Position numbers and translations under genes: made by a program. A DNA stretch of 64,000 bases, taken from assembly GCF_002940685.1 (NCBI RefSeq), contig NZ_PNFP01000024.1, positions 1-64,000 on the forward strand, given 5' to 3'. Below the pieces are notes generated by a model. The model saw only the letters and a list, made by a program, of their open reading frames with translations. It was not told the origin of the DNA and searched no databases. Below, in pieces: positions 20,887-29,312 of the stretch. Source of the stretch: Ensifer adhaerens. Lineage in GTDB: Bacteria; Pseudomonadota; Alphaproteobacteria; Rhizobiales; Rhizobiaceae. Each line of letters opens with the position of its first letter. Position 1 is the first letter of the stretch.

Positions 20887-21996
20887 ATGTATGTAGCCGT
20901 CAAGGGCGGGGAAGCCGCCATTGCCAATGCCCACCGCCTTCTCGCCGATCGCCGCCGCGGCGATCGCAACCTTCCCTCGATCACCATCGACCAGGTGGTC
21001 GAGCAGCTCGGCCTTGCGGTCGACCGGGTGATGGCGGAAGCCTCGCTCTATGACCGTGCGCTCGCAGCCCTTGCCGTCCGTCAGGCGCGCGGCGACATGA
21101 TCGAGGCGATCTTCATCCTGCGCGCCTATCGCACGACGCTGCCGCGCTTCGGCTATTCCGAGCCCGTCGATACCGCCAGCATGAAGGTCGAGCGCCGCGT
21201 GTCGGCGACCTACAAGGATCTGCCCGGCGGCCAGCTTCTCGGACCGACCTTCGACTACACCCACCGCCTGCTCGACCCGTCGCTGATCGCCGACGAAACG
21301 GTCGAAGAACCCGCGGTCAAGGAGCCCGGCGAGCATGTGATGCGCGTCTCCGACATTCTCGACGGCGAAGGCCTGATCGAGGGTGACGGCCAGATGCCCG
21401 AAGGTCACGTCATGGGCGACCTCACCCGCGAGCCGATGGAGTTTCCGATGGCGCGTGACCTGCGCCTGCAGGCGCTTGCCCGCGGGGATGAAGGCTTCCT
21501 GCTGGCGCTCGCCTATTCCACCCAGCGTGGCTACGGCCGCACCCACCCCTTCGTTGGCGAAGTGCGCATCGGCGAGGTGGAGGTCGAGCTCGATCTGCCG
21601 GAACTCGGCTTCGCCGTCTCGCTCGGTACGGTCCGCGTCACCGAATGCCAGATGGTCAACCAGTTCATGGGTTCGGCCAAGCAGCCGCCGCAGTTCACCC
21701 GCGGCTACGGCCTCGTCTTCGGCCAGAGCGAACGCAAGGCGATGTCGATGTCGCTGGTCGACCGGGCGCTCAGGACCGACGAGTTCAGCGAGGACATCGT
21801 CGCTCCCGCCCAGGATCAGGAATTCGTCATTTCGCACGCCGACAACGTCCAGGCGACCGGCTTCGTCGAGCACCTGAAGCTGCCGCACTATGTCGACTTC
21901 CAGGCCGAACTCGATCTCGTTCGCCGCATGCGCCGCGACTACGAGGCGGCGAACTCTGGCGAAACGCCGAAGGAACAGCGGGAGGCGGCAGAATGA
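20887..21996 (+). CDS. phnI: Carbon-phosphorus lyase complex subunit PhnI
   Basis: 369 aa. PhnI is the nucleosidase-type core subunit that displaces adenine from ATP to form the ribose phosphonate triphosphate intermediate. Family signatures visible: YVAVKGGEAAIANAHRLL at the N-terminus, MAEASLYDRALAALAVRQARGD, the LRAYRTTLPRFGYSEP block, and the LAYSTQRGYGRTHPF motif in the C-terminal half. AAGGAAG sits upstream of ATG 20887, 3 nt after the phnH stop. The gap to phnJ is unusually long (271 bp) for this operon and holds a small candidate gene on the other strand. Confidence 0.94.
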   Translation: MYVAVKGGEAAIANAHRLLADRRRGDRNLPSITIDQVVEQLGLAVDRVMAEASLYDRALAALAVRQARGDMIEAIFILRAYRTTLPRFGYSEPVDTASMKVERRVSATYKDLPGGQLLGPTFDYTHRLLDPSLIADETVEEPAVKEPGEHVMRVSDILDGEGLIEGDGQMPEGHVMGDLTREPMEFPMARDLRLQALARGDEGFLLALAYSTQRGYGRTHPFVGEVRIGEVEVELDLPELGFAVSLGTVRVTECQMVNQFMGSAKQPPQFTRGYGLVFGQSERKAMSMSLVDRALRTDEFSEDIVAPAQDQEFVISHADNVQATGFVEHLKLPHYVDFQAELDLVRRMRRDYEAANSGETPKEQREAAE

Positions 21997-22028
21997 TCGC
22001 GCAAGCCGTCTCCTTGGCTGGCGACCGT

Positions 22029-22223
22029 TCAGTCGCCGCCACCGTCCCCGCCGCCGCAATCGCCGCCGTCACCGGCATAGACACCACCGGCGTCACCCCC
22101 GCCGTCGTTCTTGCGCTTTCGGATATCCGGCTCGCGCGCTGGCCGACGAGCAATGCCGAACAGGCCGGCAACCGCGGAACACACGACGAAGATCCCAACC
22201 ACCCAGACGAAAATCTCGCTCAA
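22029..22223 (-). CDS. Candidate small membrane protein with Gly/Asp-rich tail
   Basis: 64 aa, antisense within the phnI-phnJ gap, from TTG 22223. It has one membrane helix (IFVWVVGIFVVCSAVAGLFGIA, in two pieces, residues 4-25), a basic stretch (RRPAREPDIRKRKND), then a tail of GGD, GGC and GGGD repeats. Rhizobial genomes carry many tiny proteins of this shape (one helix, then Gly/Asp/Cys repeats), which is why I list it. Against it: a TTG start, an AGGA too close to that start, and low-complexity DNA that also opens a 92-codon frame on the plus strand (21993-22271). Either frame or neither may be expressed. Confidence 0.4.
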   Translation of the reverse strand: MSEIFVWVVGIFVVCSAVAGLFGIARRPAREPDIRKRKNDGGGDAGGVYAGDGGDCGGGDGGGD

Positions 22224-22267
22224 ATCCTGGCCCCATCAGCGGTCGACACACTCAAGGGTAATCGGCG

Positions 22268-23146
22268 ATGAACGACCTTGCCACCTATAATTTTGCCTAC
22301 CTGGACGAACAGACGAAGCGCATGATCCGGCGCGCGATCCTGAAGGCGATCGCCATCCCCGGCTACCAGGTTCCTTTTGCGTCGCGTGAAATGCCAATGC
22401 CCTATGGCTGGGGCACCGGCGGCGTTCAGGTCACGGCTGCCATCCTCGGCCCGGACGACGTCCTGAAGGTCATCGACCAGGGTGCCGATGACACCACCAA
22501 CGCGGTTTCGATCCGCGCCTTCTTCCAGAAGGTCGCCAATGTCGCGGTCACCACCCGGACGAAGGAGGCGACGATCATCCAGACGCGCCACCGCATTCCG
22601 GAGGAGAAGCTGACCGAAGGCCAGACCCTCGTCTACCAGGTGCCGATCCCGGAGCCGCTGCGTTTCCTCGAACCGCGCGAGACCGAGACACGCAAGATGC
22701 ATGCGCTCGAGGAATACGGGCTGATGCATGTGAAGCTCTACGAGGACATCGCCCGCAACGGCCATATCGCCACGACCTATGCCTATCCGGTCAAGGTCGA
22801 GGGCCGCTACGTGATGGACCCGTCCCCGACGCCGAAGTTCGACAATCCGAAGATGCACATGTCGGAGGCACTGCAGCTGTTCGGCGCCGGCCGCGAAAAG
22901 CGGATCTACGCCGTACCGCCCTATACCGACGTGGTCAGCCTCGACTTCGACGATCATCCCTTTGAGATCCAGAGCTTCGACAAGCCCTGCGCGCTTTGCG
23001 GCGCCGAAGACGTCTATCTCGACGAGGTGATCCTCGACGACAAGGGCGGGCGCATGTTCGTCTGCTCCGACACCGACCATTGCGAAGACCGCCGCGCCTG
23101 CGGCCATCAAGGTCACATGCTCGCCCGAAAGGAAGCCGCAGAATGA
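22268..23146 (+). CDS. phnJ: C-P lyase PhnJ (radical SAM enzyme)
   Basis: 292 aa. PhnJ cleaves the carbon-phosphorus bond of ribose methylphosphonate 5-phosphate, releasing methane and a cyclic phosphate. The C-terminal cysteine motif fits the family exactly: Cys241-x2-Cys244-x21-Cys266-x5-Cys272. The N-terminal block FAYLDEQTKRMIRRAILKA and the MPMPYGWGTGGVQVTAAI segment are also characteristic. The start lies after a 271-bp gap, with GGTAATCGGCG upstream and no strong Shine-Dalgarno. The stop overlaps phnK (ATGA). Confidence 0.95.
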   Translation: MNDLATYNFAYLDEQTKRMIRRAILKAIAIPGYQVPFASREMPMPYGWGTGGVQVTAAILGPDDVLKVIDQGADDTTNAVSIRAFFQKVANVAVTTRTKEATIIQTRHRIPEEKLTEGQTLVYQVPIPEPLRFLEPRETETRKMHALEEYGLMHVKLYEDIARNGHIATTYAYPVKVEGRYVMDPSPTPKFDNPKMHMSEALQLFGAGREKRIYAVPPYTDVVSLDFDDHPFEIQSFDKPCALCGAEDVYLDEVILDDKGGRMFVCSDTDHCEDRRACGHQGHMLARKEAAE

Positions 23147-23919
23147 GTACGCTCCCGCTCCTGAAAGTGAACGACGTCTCGAAGTTCTACGGAAGCCGCA
23201 TCGGCTGCCGCAACGTCTCCTTCGATCTCTATGCGGGCGAAGTGCTCGCCATCGTCGGCGAATCCGGCTCGGGCAAGACGACGCTTCTGTCGTGCCTCTC
23301 GACCCGGCTGATGCCGACCTCGGGCATCGTCGAATACCACATGCGCGACGGCCAATACCGTGACCTCGCACGCATGGGCGAGGCCGAGCGCCGCTTTCTG
23401 ATGCGCACCGACTGGGGCTTCGTGCACCAGAACCCGGCCGACGGCCTGCGCATGACCGTGTCTGCCGGCGCCAATGTCGGCGAACGGCTGATGGCCGTCG
23501 GCGATCGCCACTACGGCAATATCCGCGCTACCGCCAGCGACTGGCTGCAGCGGGTGGAAATCGGCGTCGACCGCATCGACGACCAGCCGCGCGCCTTTTC
23601 CGGCGGCATGCGCCAGCGCCTGCAGATTGCCCGCAATCTCGTCACCTCCCCCCGCCTCGTCTTCATGGACGAGCCGACCGGCGGTCTCGACGTTTCGGTG
23701 CAGGCGCGCCTGCTCGATCTGGTGCGCGGCCTCGTGCACGACCTCGGCCTTGCGGCGATCATCGTCACCCACGACCTCGCCGTCGCCCGTCTCCTCTCGC
23801 ACCGCATGATGGTGATGAAGGACGGCGCCGTCATCGAACAGGGGCTGACCGACCGCGTGCTCGACGATCCGCGCGAGCCCTATACCCAGCTCCTCGTCTC
23901 CTCGATCCTGCAGGTGTAA
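23143..23919 (+). CDS. phnK: C-P lyase associated ATP-binding protein PhnK
   Basis: 258 aa ABC-type ATPase that binds the PhnGHIJ core. Walker A GESGSGKTT (about residue 37), the signature FSGGMRQRLQIARNL and Walker B LVFMDEPTGGLD are all present, followed by the H-loop HD of VTHDLAVARL. It is not a transporter subunit, despite the fold, as no permease is nearby. ATG 23143 overlaps the phnJ stop, so translation is coupled. Confidence 0.93.
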   Translation: MSTLPLLKVNDVSKFYGSRIGCRNVSFDLYAGEVLAIVGESGSGKTTLLSCLSTRLMPTSGIVEYHMRDGQYRDLARMGEAERRFLMRTDWGFVHQNPADGLRMTVSAGANVGERLMAVGDRHYGNIRATASDWLQRVEIGVDRIDDQPRAFSGGMRQRLQIARNLVTSPRLVFMDEPTGGLDVSVQARLLDLVRGLVHDLGLAAIIVTHDLAVARLLSHRMMVMKDGAVIEQGLTDRVLDDPREPYTQLLVSSILQV

Positions 23920-23922
23920 ATC

Positions 23923-24630
23923 ATGGCAACTCCCCTCGTTGTTTCCGAAGTCGCAAAAAGCTTCACCATGCACCTGCGTGACGGCGTCCGCCGGCCCGTC
24001 GTCGCCAATGTCTCCTTCTCGGTCAAGGCCGGCGAATGCGTCGTTCTCGGCGGCCCCTCCGGCGTCGGCAAGAGTTCGATCCTGAAAATGCTCTACGGCA
24101 ATTATGGCGTCGACGAAGGCCAGATCCTGATGGATCACGACGGGAAGCTCGTGAACCTCGCGACCGCCGAGCCACGCACCGTGCTTGAAGTCCGGCGCAC
24201 GACGCTCGGCTATGTCAGCCAGTTCCTGCGGGTCGTGCCGCGCGTCTCCTCCCTCGACATTGTCGCCGAGCCGCTGCAGGCCCGCGGCATGCCGCTCGAA
24301 GAGGCACGCACCCACGCGGCCGAGCTCTTAAGCAAGCTGAACCTCCCGCGCGAGCTCTGGGGCCTGCCGCCGGCGACTTTCTCCGGCGGCGAACAGCAGC
24401 GCGTCAACATCGCCCGCGGCTTCATCACCGACCACAAGATCCTTTTGCTCGACGAGCCGACCGCTTCGCTCGACGCGAAGAATAGGGCGGTCGTGGTCGA
24501 GCTGATCGCCGCGAAGAAGGCCAAGGGCACGGCGCTGATCGGCATCTTCCACGACGAGGAAGTGCGCGACGCCGTTGCCGACCGCATCCTCGACGTCTCG
24601 GCCTTCTCGCCCAGAAAGGCTGCCGCATGA
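23923..24630 (+). CDS. phnL: C-P lyase ABC-type protein PhnL
   Basis: 235 aa. Second ABC-type ATPase of the pathway, needed with PhnG, PhnH and PhnI for formation of the triphosphate intermediate. Walker A GPSGVGKSS, signature FSGGEQQRVNIARGF and Walker B ILLLDEPTASLD are intact, and the N-terminal VVSEVAKSFTMHLRDG is typical of PhnL. It starts 3 nt after phnK and its stop overlaps the next gene as ATGA. Confidence 0.93.
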   Translation: MATPLVVSEVAKSFTMHLRDGVRRPVVANVSFSVKAGECVVLGGPSGVGKSSILKMLYGNYGVDEGQILMDHDGKLVNLATAEPRTVLEVRRTTLGYVSQFLRVVPRVSSLDIVAEPLQARGMPLEEARTHAAELLSKLNLPRELWGLPPATFSGGEQQRVNIARGFITDHKILLLDEPTASLDAKNRAVVVELIAAKKAKGTALIGIFHDEEVRDAVADRILDVSAFSPRKAAA

Positions 24631-25241
24631 GCCAGAAACTCGGGCTCGAGCCCTTCATCCACCCGTCGGCGAGCGTCAGCAATTCGACGCTCGGCCGCTA
24701 CACCGAGGTCCAGGAGCGCTCGCGGCTCGACGAGGTCGAATTCGGCGACTACTCCTACATCATGCAGGACGGCTCGATCTGGTGCGCGACGATCGGCAAG
24801 TTCGTCAATATCGCCGCGGCCGTGCGCATCAACGCCACCAACCATCCGACCTGGCGCGCGACGCTGCACCACTTCACCTACCGCGCGCCCAACTACTGGG
24901 ACGATACCGAACTCGACCACGACCTCTTCGCCTGGCGGCGGTCGAACCGGGTGACGATCGGCCACGATGTCTGGATCGGCCACGGCGCCACTATCCTGCC
25001 GGGCGTCACAGTCGGCAATGGCGCGGTGATCGGCGCCGGCGCAGTCGTCTCGAAGGACGTCGAGCCCTACACCATCGTCGGCGGTGTGCCGGCCAAGCTC
25101 ATCCGTGCCCGTTTCAACGACGGCATCGGCGAACGCATGGACGCGCTTTCCTGGTGGGACTGGGACCACCAGCGCCTGCGCCGCGCGCTCGACGATTTTC
25201 GCGAGCTGACGGCAGAGGAATTTCTGGTGCGTTATGCCTGA
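24627..25241 (+). CDS. Hexapeptide-repeat acetyltransferase of the phn operon
   Basis: 204 aa left-handed beta-helix protein. Hexapeptide repeats run from HPSASVSNSTLGRYTEV near the N-terminus through VTIGHDVWIGHGATILPGVTVGNGAVIGAGAVVSKDV (read in pieces), followed by the GGVPAKLIRARF closing motif typical of chloramphenicol/xenobiotic acetyltransferase-like members. The family found in phn operons has no settled role; acetylation of aminoalkylphosphonates or protection of intermediates has been suggested for phn acetyltransferases. Coupled to phnL (ATGA overlap) and followed by a strong hairpin, so it is the last gene of the operon. Confidence 0.87.
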   Translation: MSQKLGLEPFIHPSASVSNSTLGRYTEVQERSRLDEVEFGDYSYIMQDGSIWCATIGKFVNIAAAVRINATNHPTWRATLHHFTYRAPNYWDDTELDHDLFAWRRSNRVTIGHDVWIGHGATILPGVTVGNGAVIGAGAVVSKDVEPYTIVGGVPAKLIRARFNDGIGERMDALSWWDWDHQRLRRALDDFRELTAEEFLVRYA

Positions 25242-25251
25242 GCGACTGAAA

Positions 25252-25287
25252 AACCAGAGCGCCGGACACAGTTTCGGCGCTCTGGTT
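25252..25287 (+). terminator. Terminator hairpin after the phn operon
   Basis: A perfect 13-bp stem (25252-25264 with 25275-25287) around a 10-nt loop starts 10 nt after the operon's last stop codon. No long U-run follows. Confidence 0.7.
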
Positions 25288-25366
25288 GCGGAGAATCAGC
25301 TCCTCACGATAGTGATAGTGGTGATGAACAACGCCCAGTTGGCACTGCCACCCAGGAGCAGAACCC

Positions 25367-25903
25367 GTGAAACGACTTGGCATTGTGTTGCTTGCCGCAT
25401 GTGCGATTTGCCCGCGAATGACCTATGCCGGAACGACGCCATGCCCGCCGGAAAAATCGCTGTACGCGTTTGACTGGGGCGATGAAGATGGGACGCGTAC
25501 GGTATTTATGCATCAGGTTGTGCCGCCAACAGAACTGCCGCCTCGCGCAACGGACGTACGCTTCGAAACCTGGCGGAAAGGCAAACTGATTTGGTCAGTT
25601 GACGGCGAAATCTATTGCTCCGACGTCGTTCCCATGTGCAACCTGAAGCTCGAAAGTACGGATGGCATGAGGCCGAACGAAGGGCACGAACAATGCGCCT
25701 CATTCCCTCTTGCAGTTGAGCAGATCAGAGAAGGAGAGCAGATCGCCTACACGGTGTTTGGGGCACTTACGGCCTATTCCATGGGTTGCGGAAAATACGC
25801 AGCTATTCGAGTGCAGGATAAGGACAACCTAAGCGCCTTCGAACGAACCGAGAAGATCTTTCCACTCCCATCGTATGTTCGATTCGAATCCTGCAAAGAC
25901 TGA
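25367..25903 (+). CDS. Exported cysteine-containing protein, ORFan-like
   Basis: 178 aa from GTG 25367, with AGGAG 9 nt upstream. A signal peptide (RLGIVLLAACAICPRMTYA, cleavage near residue 22) precedes a secreted domain with several cysteines (TTPCPP, YCSDVVPMC, EQCASF, MGCGKY, and C near the end), which suggests disulphides. I recognise no domain. Base composition looks clearly lower in G+C than the neighbours and codon use is less biased (AAA, GAA, ACG mixed), consistent with recent acquisition. It stands alone between the phn terminator and the convergent DUF922 gene. Confidence 0.65.
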   Translation: MKRLGIVLLAACAICPRMTYAGTTPCPPEKSLYAFDWGDEDGTRTVFMHQVVPPTELPPRATDVRFETWRKGKLIWSVDGEIYCSDVVPMCNLKLESTDGMRPNEGHEQCASFPLAVEQIREGEQIAYTVFGALTAYSMGCGKYAAIRVQDKDNLSAFERTEKIFPLPSYVRFESCKD

Positions 25904-25931
25904 CGAGACTTGACCCGAACAATCTACGGCC

Positions 25932-26576
25932 CTACGGCCCGTTCACAAGCCTCAGGATCAGCTGGTGGATATTGCCGCCATCCGTCAGCTCCACCTGGTC
26001 GAAGTCGCGGCTGCGCTGGCGCTGCGTCTGCGAGAGCGCACCGAGGCGCTCGGTCATGACGGTCCTGATCTTGCGGCATTTCGGGTCATCTGGAACGCTG
26101 AGACCCAGCGTCGCCTGCTCGATCGCGCGCACCATCTCCTTGATGAAGTCGCCGTGCACGAGTTCGTGCTTGCGCACGCCGTCGATGAAGATGTCCCAGT
26201 TCTCGCGCGTGCCTGCGGGCAACGGCTTTGCCGGCTTCGGCAGCGTATAGGTGATGATCAGCTTCGGCTTTGCGGTCGTCAGAACACAGGCGCCGCCCTG
26301 TACTTCGTATTTCCGCGTCCAGGTCAGCTTGAAATTGGTGTGCGCGATCGCCCTGCCGATCCCGGCTTTCGGACCGCGTTCGCCGATCGACGCGTAGAGC
26401 TCGGCACCCGTCTGACCGTTGATGGTGTAGAGCGCCTCCTTCTCGACCGGCTGCCATTCGGCAGATGCGAGCTGCGGCATGGACGCGAGGCAAAGGGCAG
26501 CGACGCCCAGGCAAAGGCTTTTGTTCAATCCGAACCCTCGAAGTTCGCCTTTTCGGCGCGCGAATCCTCGCCGCAT
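25932..26576 (-). CDS. DUF922 family exported protein (putative Zn-dependent protease)
   Basis: 214 aa. After a basic N-terminus there is a signal peptide (LNKSLCLGVAALCLASMPQLASA, ending near residue 39), then a domain beginning WQPVEKEALYTINGQTG. The motif KHELVHGDF (HExxH) in the centre is the zinc-metallopeptidase-like signature of DUF922. Proteolytic activity has not been shown for close relatives that I know of. ATG 26576 has AAGGA directly next to it; a TTG just before the hydrophobic core (near 26528) would give a shorter signal peptide and is possible. Confidence 0.82.
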   Translation of the reverse strand: MRRGFARRKGELRGFGLNKSLCLGVAALCLASMPQLASAEWQPVEKEALYTINGQTGAELYASIGERGPKAGIGRAIAHTNFKLTWTRKYEVQGGACVLTTAKPKLIITYTLPKPAKPLPAGTRENWDIFIDGVRKHELVHGDFIKEMVRAIEQATLGLSVPDDPKCRKIRTVMTERLGALSQTQRQRSRDFDQVELTDGGNIHQLILRLVNGP

Positions 26577-26617
26577 TCCTTAAACGCGAATCGGCCGATG
26601 GCAACAGGTCAAAATAC

Positions 26618-26654
26618 AAAGGCACCGCAGGCCATCTGGGCGCGCGGTGCCTTT
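26618..26654. terminator. Bidirectional-type terminator between DUF922 and DUF992 genes
   Basis: A perfect 11-bp inverted repeat AAAGGCACCGC / GCGGTGCCTTT with a 15-nt loop. On the minus strand it is followed by a T-rich run and lies 60 nt after the DUF992 stop, so it mainly ends that transcript. Confidence 0.75.
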
Positions 26655-26716
26655 GTCGTCCTGTCCGGTCTGTCGGCGCTCCGTTGTGGGAGGTGCAACG
26701 GGCCGCGCAACCGACC

Positions 26717-27241
26717 TTAGTTGACGGCCGTCAGCGTCATCGACGTGCCGGTGGCCGCCAGGTTGAGGCCGATCTGGCCGGTCACGCTGACCGTCTGCAG
26801 ATGGATCGAACCGGAGGTGCCGCCGACGAGGATGTTGGCACCAATGCCGGCACCAACCGTCGCCTCGGCCGTAGCACCCTGGTAGAGGCCGCCGAGCGAA
26901 CCGCGGTGGTAGCCGGCCGTCGGTGCGAACACGGCCCAGATCAGGCGGCTCTGCGTCGTGAAGCCGACATCGACACCCATCTTGCGGATGGCGCCGGAAT
27001 AATGGTCGGACGCTTCGGCGCCCATGGTCGAGCGGAAGACGCAGTCGACTTCCTTGGCGGACCCGAGCACATAGCCGACGCCGCCAGCGATGTTGCAATC
27101 GAGATAGCCGATCTTGACGCCGTTGCTGGTGTCGGGCTCAGGCTGCGGTTGAACTGTCGCGAGATCGGCTGCGTTTGCGGCGATCGCGCCAGCGAGAACC
27201 AGAGACGCTGCGGACACCTTTACGGCAAAACTCTTTTTCAT
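26717..27241 (-). CDS. DUF992 family exported protein
   Basis: 174 aa. A signal peptide (KKSFAVKVSAASLVLAGAIAANA, cleavage near residue 25) is followed by the DUF992 pattern: VKIGYLDCNIAGGVGYVLGSAKEVDCVF, with two cysteines likely to form a disulphide, then YSGAIRKMGVDVGFT and Gly/Ala-rich strands ending GLNLAATGTSMTLTAVN. The family is common in Rhizobiales and probably sits in the envelope; its function is unknown. GGAGAC precedes the ATG. Confidence 0.88.
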   Translation of the reverse strand: MKKSFAVKVSAASLVLAGAIAANAADLATVQPQPEPDTSNGVKIGYLDCNIAGGVGYVLGSAKEVDCVFRSTMGAEASDHYSGAIRKMGVDVGFTTQSRLIWAVFAPTAGYHRGSLGGLYQGATAEATVGAGIGANILVGGTSGSIHLQTVSVTGQIGLNLAATGTSMTLTAVN

Positions 27242-27580
27242 TCTTGTCTCCTTCTCGGAACGTCAGAAATGATTGTCATTTGACCGGCGGCACACGAACT
27301 CAAGCACATAGCGCACGCTGCAGGAGAGCAAAGCCATAGCTCGCGATCGGGCAATTCCGTGGCAAGCCTTTAGCAGATGATAAAATTGGTCGGGTTTCCC
27401 CAACAATGCTGCAGATTGTGTTGAAAAAGCCACGGAAAAGCGCGCCAGCAGCGTCTTACCGATCCCCAGCGGGCACGCGGCTTGGGACGGCGGCGCTGGT
27501 TGGCGCGGAACTGGCGGTCACGCGGAGCAAGAATTTCCGATCGGGCGACGGCGCCGCCCGATCGCAGGAGATGGCGACAC
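27242..27580. other. 339-bp intergenic region, DUF992 promoter and kinase terminator
   Basis: No gene seen. At 27267-27281 a perfect inverted repeat AAATGA/TCATTT with 3-nt spacer lies 26-40 nt upstream of the DUF992 start, a possible regulator site. At 27538-27564 a perfect 10-bp hairpin (CGATCGGGCG/CGCCCGATCG, 7-nt loop) lies 17 nt after the kinase stop and is the likely terminator of the long operon to its right. The part between is plainly richer in A+T and holds no other structure I can defend. Confidence 0.6.
27538..27564 (-). terminator. Terminator of the Tct/kinase operon
   Basis: Perfect 10-bp stem, 7-nt loop, 17 nt beyond the kinase stop codon; on the minus strand it is followed by GAAATTCTT, a weak U-rich tail. 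Confidence 0.7.
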
Positions 27581-29299
27581 TTAGGCCTTTGCGGCCTGGG
27601 CCAGGAAGCCGCCGGCAACACGCGCCGTCAGTGCCAGCGAGACGGCGCCGGCGTCCGGATGGCCGATGCTCTTTTCGGCGAGCGGCCGGGCGCGGCCGAG
27701 CTTCGGCGTCAGGCTCGACGTTGCCTCGGCGGCGTCGGTCGCAGCCTTGGCAGCGGCCTGCCACGCCGCGATCAACGGTTTTCCGGCGGCAAATTCCCGC
27801 TCCAGGGTTTCCACGAAAGGCACCAGCGCATCGACCAGAGTCTTGTCGCCGACACGGGCGCGGCCAAGGCGTGTGACGCCATCGAGCGCACGGCGTGCGC
27901 CGTCGACGATGGCCGCCTCGGTCGGGGCTGCATCGTCGTTGAAGGCATTGCTCCAGGCGCGCAGCAACAGACCCCAGATCGCGCCCGACGTGCCGCCGGC
28001 CCGATCGGCCCAGGCGTCACCCGCCACAGCCAGAACGCTTGCAGCGCCTGCGCCGACCGCGACAGCCGCCCTTGCCGCTTCGTCGGCCGCCGCCGAACCG
28101 CGGCGCATGCCCTGTCCGTGGTCGCCGTCACCGGCAAAGGCGTCGATGCGGCCGAGTTCGTCTTCCGCCTGCTTCAAGCTTTCCGCGACTTCGGCGATCA
28201 GCCGAGCGATGCACTTCCCGCTTTGACGGGAGTCCTCGGAGGCAGGGGCGAAGGAAATGGCGTCGTCGTCATCCGTGAGCGTATCGGTCGCGGGTTCCGT
28301 CGCGATGATCGCACCTTTGCGCAGCACCGGCGCATCGCAGGCCGCGCGCCAGTAGGTCTCAAGCTCTTCGTCTAGCCACATCAGCGTCAGCGAGCAGCCC
28401 TGCATGTCCAAGCTGGTGACGAACTCGCCGCATTCCGGATCGACGATTTCGAGACCCGCCGCCTTCAGTTCCTTCTCGATCGCGACCCAGAGCACGAAGA
28501 GTTCTTCATACTTCGTCGAACCCAGGCCGTTGAGGAGCGGTGCAACCTTGTGAACGTCGGCCGGACGTTCGGCAAGCAGCTTTCCGACCAGAAGTTTGGC
28601 CAGTTCGCTCGCCGAAACCGTTTTCTCCTCGCGGATGCCCGGCTCGCCGTGGATGCCGAGACCCAGCGCCATCTCGCCCTTCGGAACTGTGAAGAGCGGC
28701 GCCTTGGCACCCGGAAGCGTGCAGCCGCCGAAGGCGACGCCGAAGGACACGGTGCGGTCGTTGGCAAGACGGGTGATACGCTCGACGTCATCGAGACCGA
28801 GGCCCGCTTCCGCCGCCGCACCGGCGATCTTGAAGACGACGAGGTCACCGGCGATGCCGCGGCGCTTGGCCGGCGTTTCGGCGGACGCACTGGCGACGTC
28901 ATCGGTTACCGGCACGATGCGCACGTCGATGCCCTCGGCGCGCAGGCGCTCGGCGGCAACGCCGAAGTTCAAGACGTCGCCGGCATAGTTGCCGAAGCCG
29001 AGCAGCACGCCGCCTCCCTGATCGGCCAGCCGGCAGACACGGGCAACCGCTGCGGTCGAGGGCGAGGCGAAGACATCACCGGCGACCGCCGCATCGGCCA
29101 TGCCCGGGCCGACATAACCGGCAAAGGCCGGATAGTGACCGGAGCCACCGCCGACGACGACGGCGACCTTGCCCTTCGGCACCTTGGTCGAGCGCACGAC
29201 CCCGCCCTTCACGAGACGGACATTGCGCGCGTAGATCGAGCTGAAGCCGGCAAGCGCGGTCGTCGCAAACTCTTCCGGTGCGTCAAAGATTGTGGTCAT
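27581..29299 (-). CDS. Dihydroxyacetone-kinase-family kinase (fused DhaK-DhaL)
   Basis: 572 aa, ATP-dependent single-chain type. The DhaK substrate domain (about 1-330) has GGGSGHYPAFAGYVG with His55 and GIHGEPG with His217, the residue that holds the ketose as a hemiaminal. The DhaL nucleotide domain (about 370-572) has FAGDGDHGQGM with its Mg-binding aspartates and DRAGGTSGAIWG. Members phosphorylate dihydroxyacetone or four-carbon ketoses such as erythrulose. Last gene of the operon with a TIM-barrel isomerase-like protein and the Tct transporter, so the substrate is probably a ketose formed from an imported acid sugar; which one is not known. Confidence 0.88.
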   Translation of the reverse strand: MTTIFDAPEEFATTALAGFSSIYARNVRLVKGGVVRSTKVPKGKVAVVVGGGSGHYPAFAGYVGPGMADAAVAGDVFASPSTAAVARVCRLADQGGGVLLGFGNYAGDVLNFGVAAERLRAEGIDVRIVPVTDDVASASAETPAKRRGIAGDLVVFKIAGAAAEAGLGLDDVERITRLANDRTVSFGVAFGGCTLPGAKAPLFTVPKGEMALGLGIHGEPGIREEKTVSASELAKLLVGKLLAERPADVHKVAPLLNGLGSTKYEELFVLWVAIEKELKAAGLEIVDPECGEFVTSLDMQGCSLTLMWLDEELETYWRAACDAPVLRKGAIIATEPATDTLTDDDDAISFAPASEDSRQSGKCIARLIAEVAESLKQAEDELGRIDAFAGDGDHGQGMRRGSAAADEAARAAVAVGAGAASVLAVAGDAWADRAGGTSGAIWGLLLRAWSNAFNDDAAPTEAAIVDGARRALDGVTRLGRARVGDKTLVDALVPFVETLEREFAAGKPLIAAWQAAAKAATDAAEATSSLTPKLGRARPLAEKSIGHPDAGAVSLALTARVAGGFLAQAAKA

Positions 29300-29312
29300 C
29301 GCGTCTCTTCCC

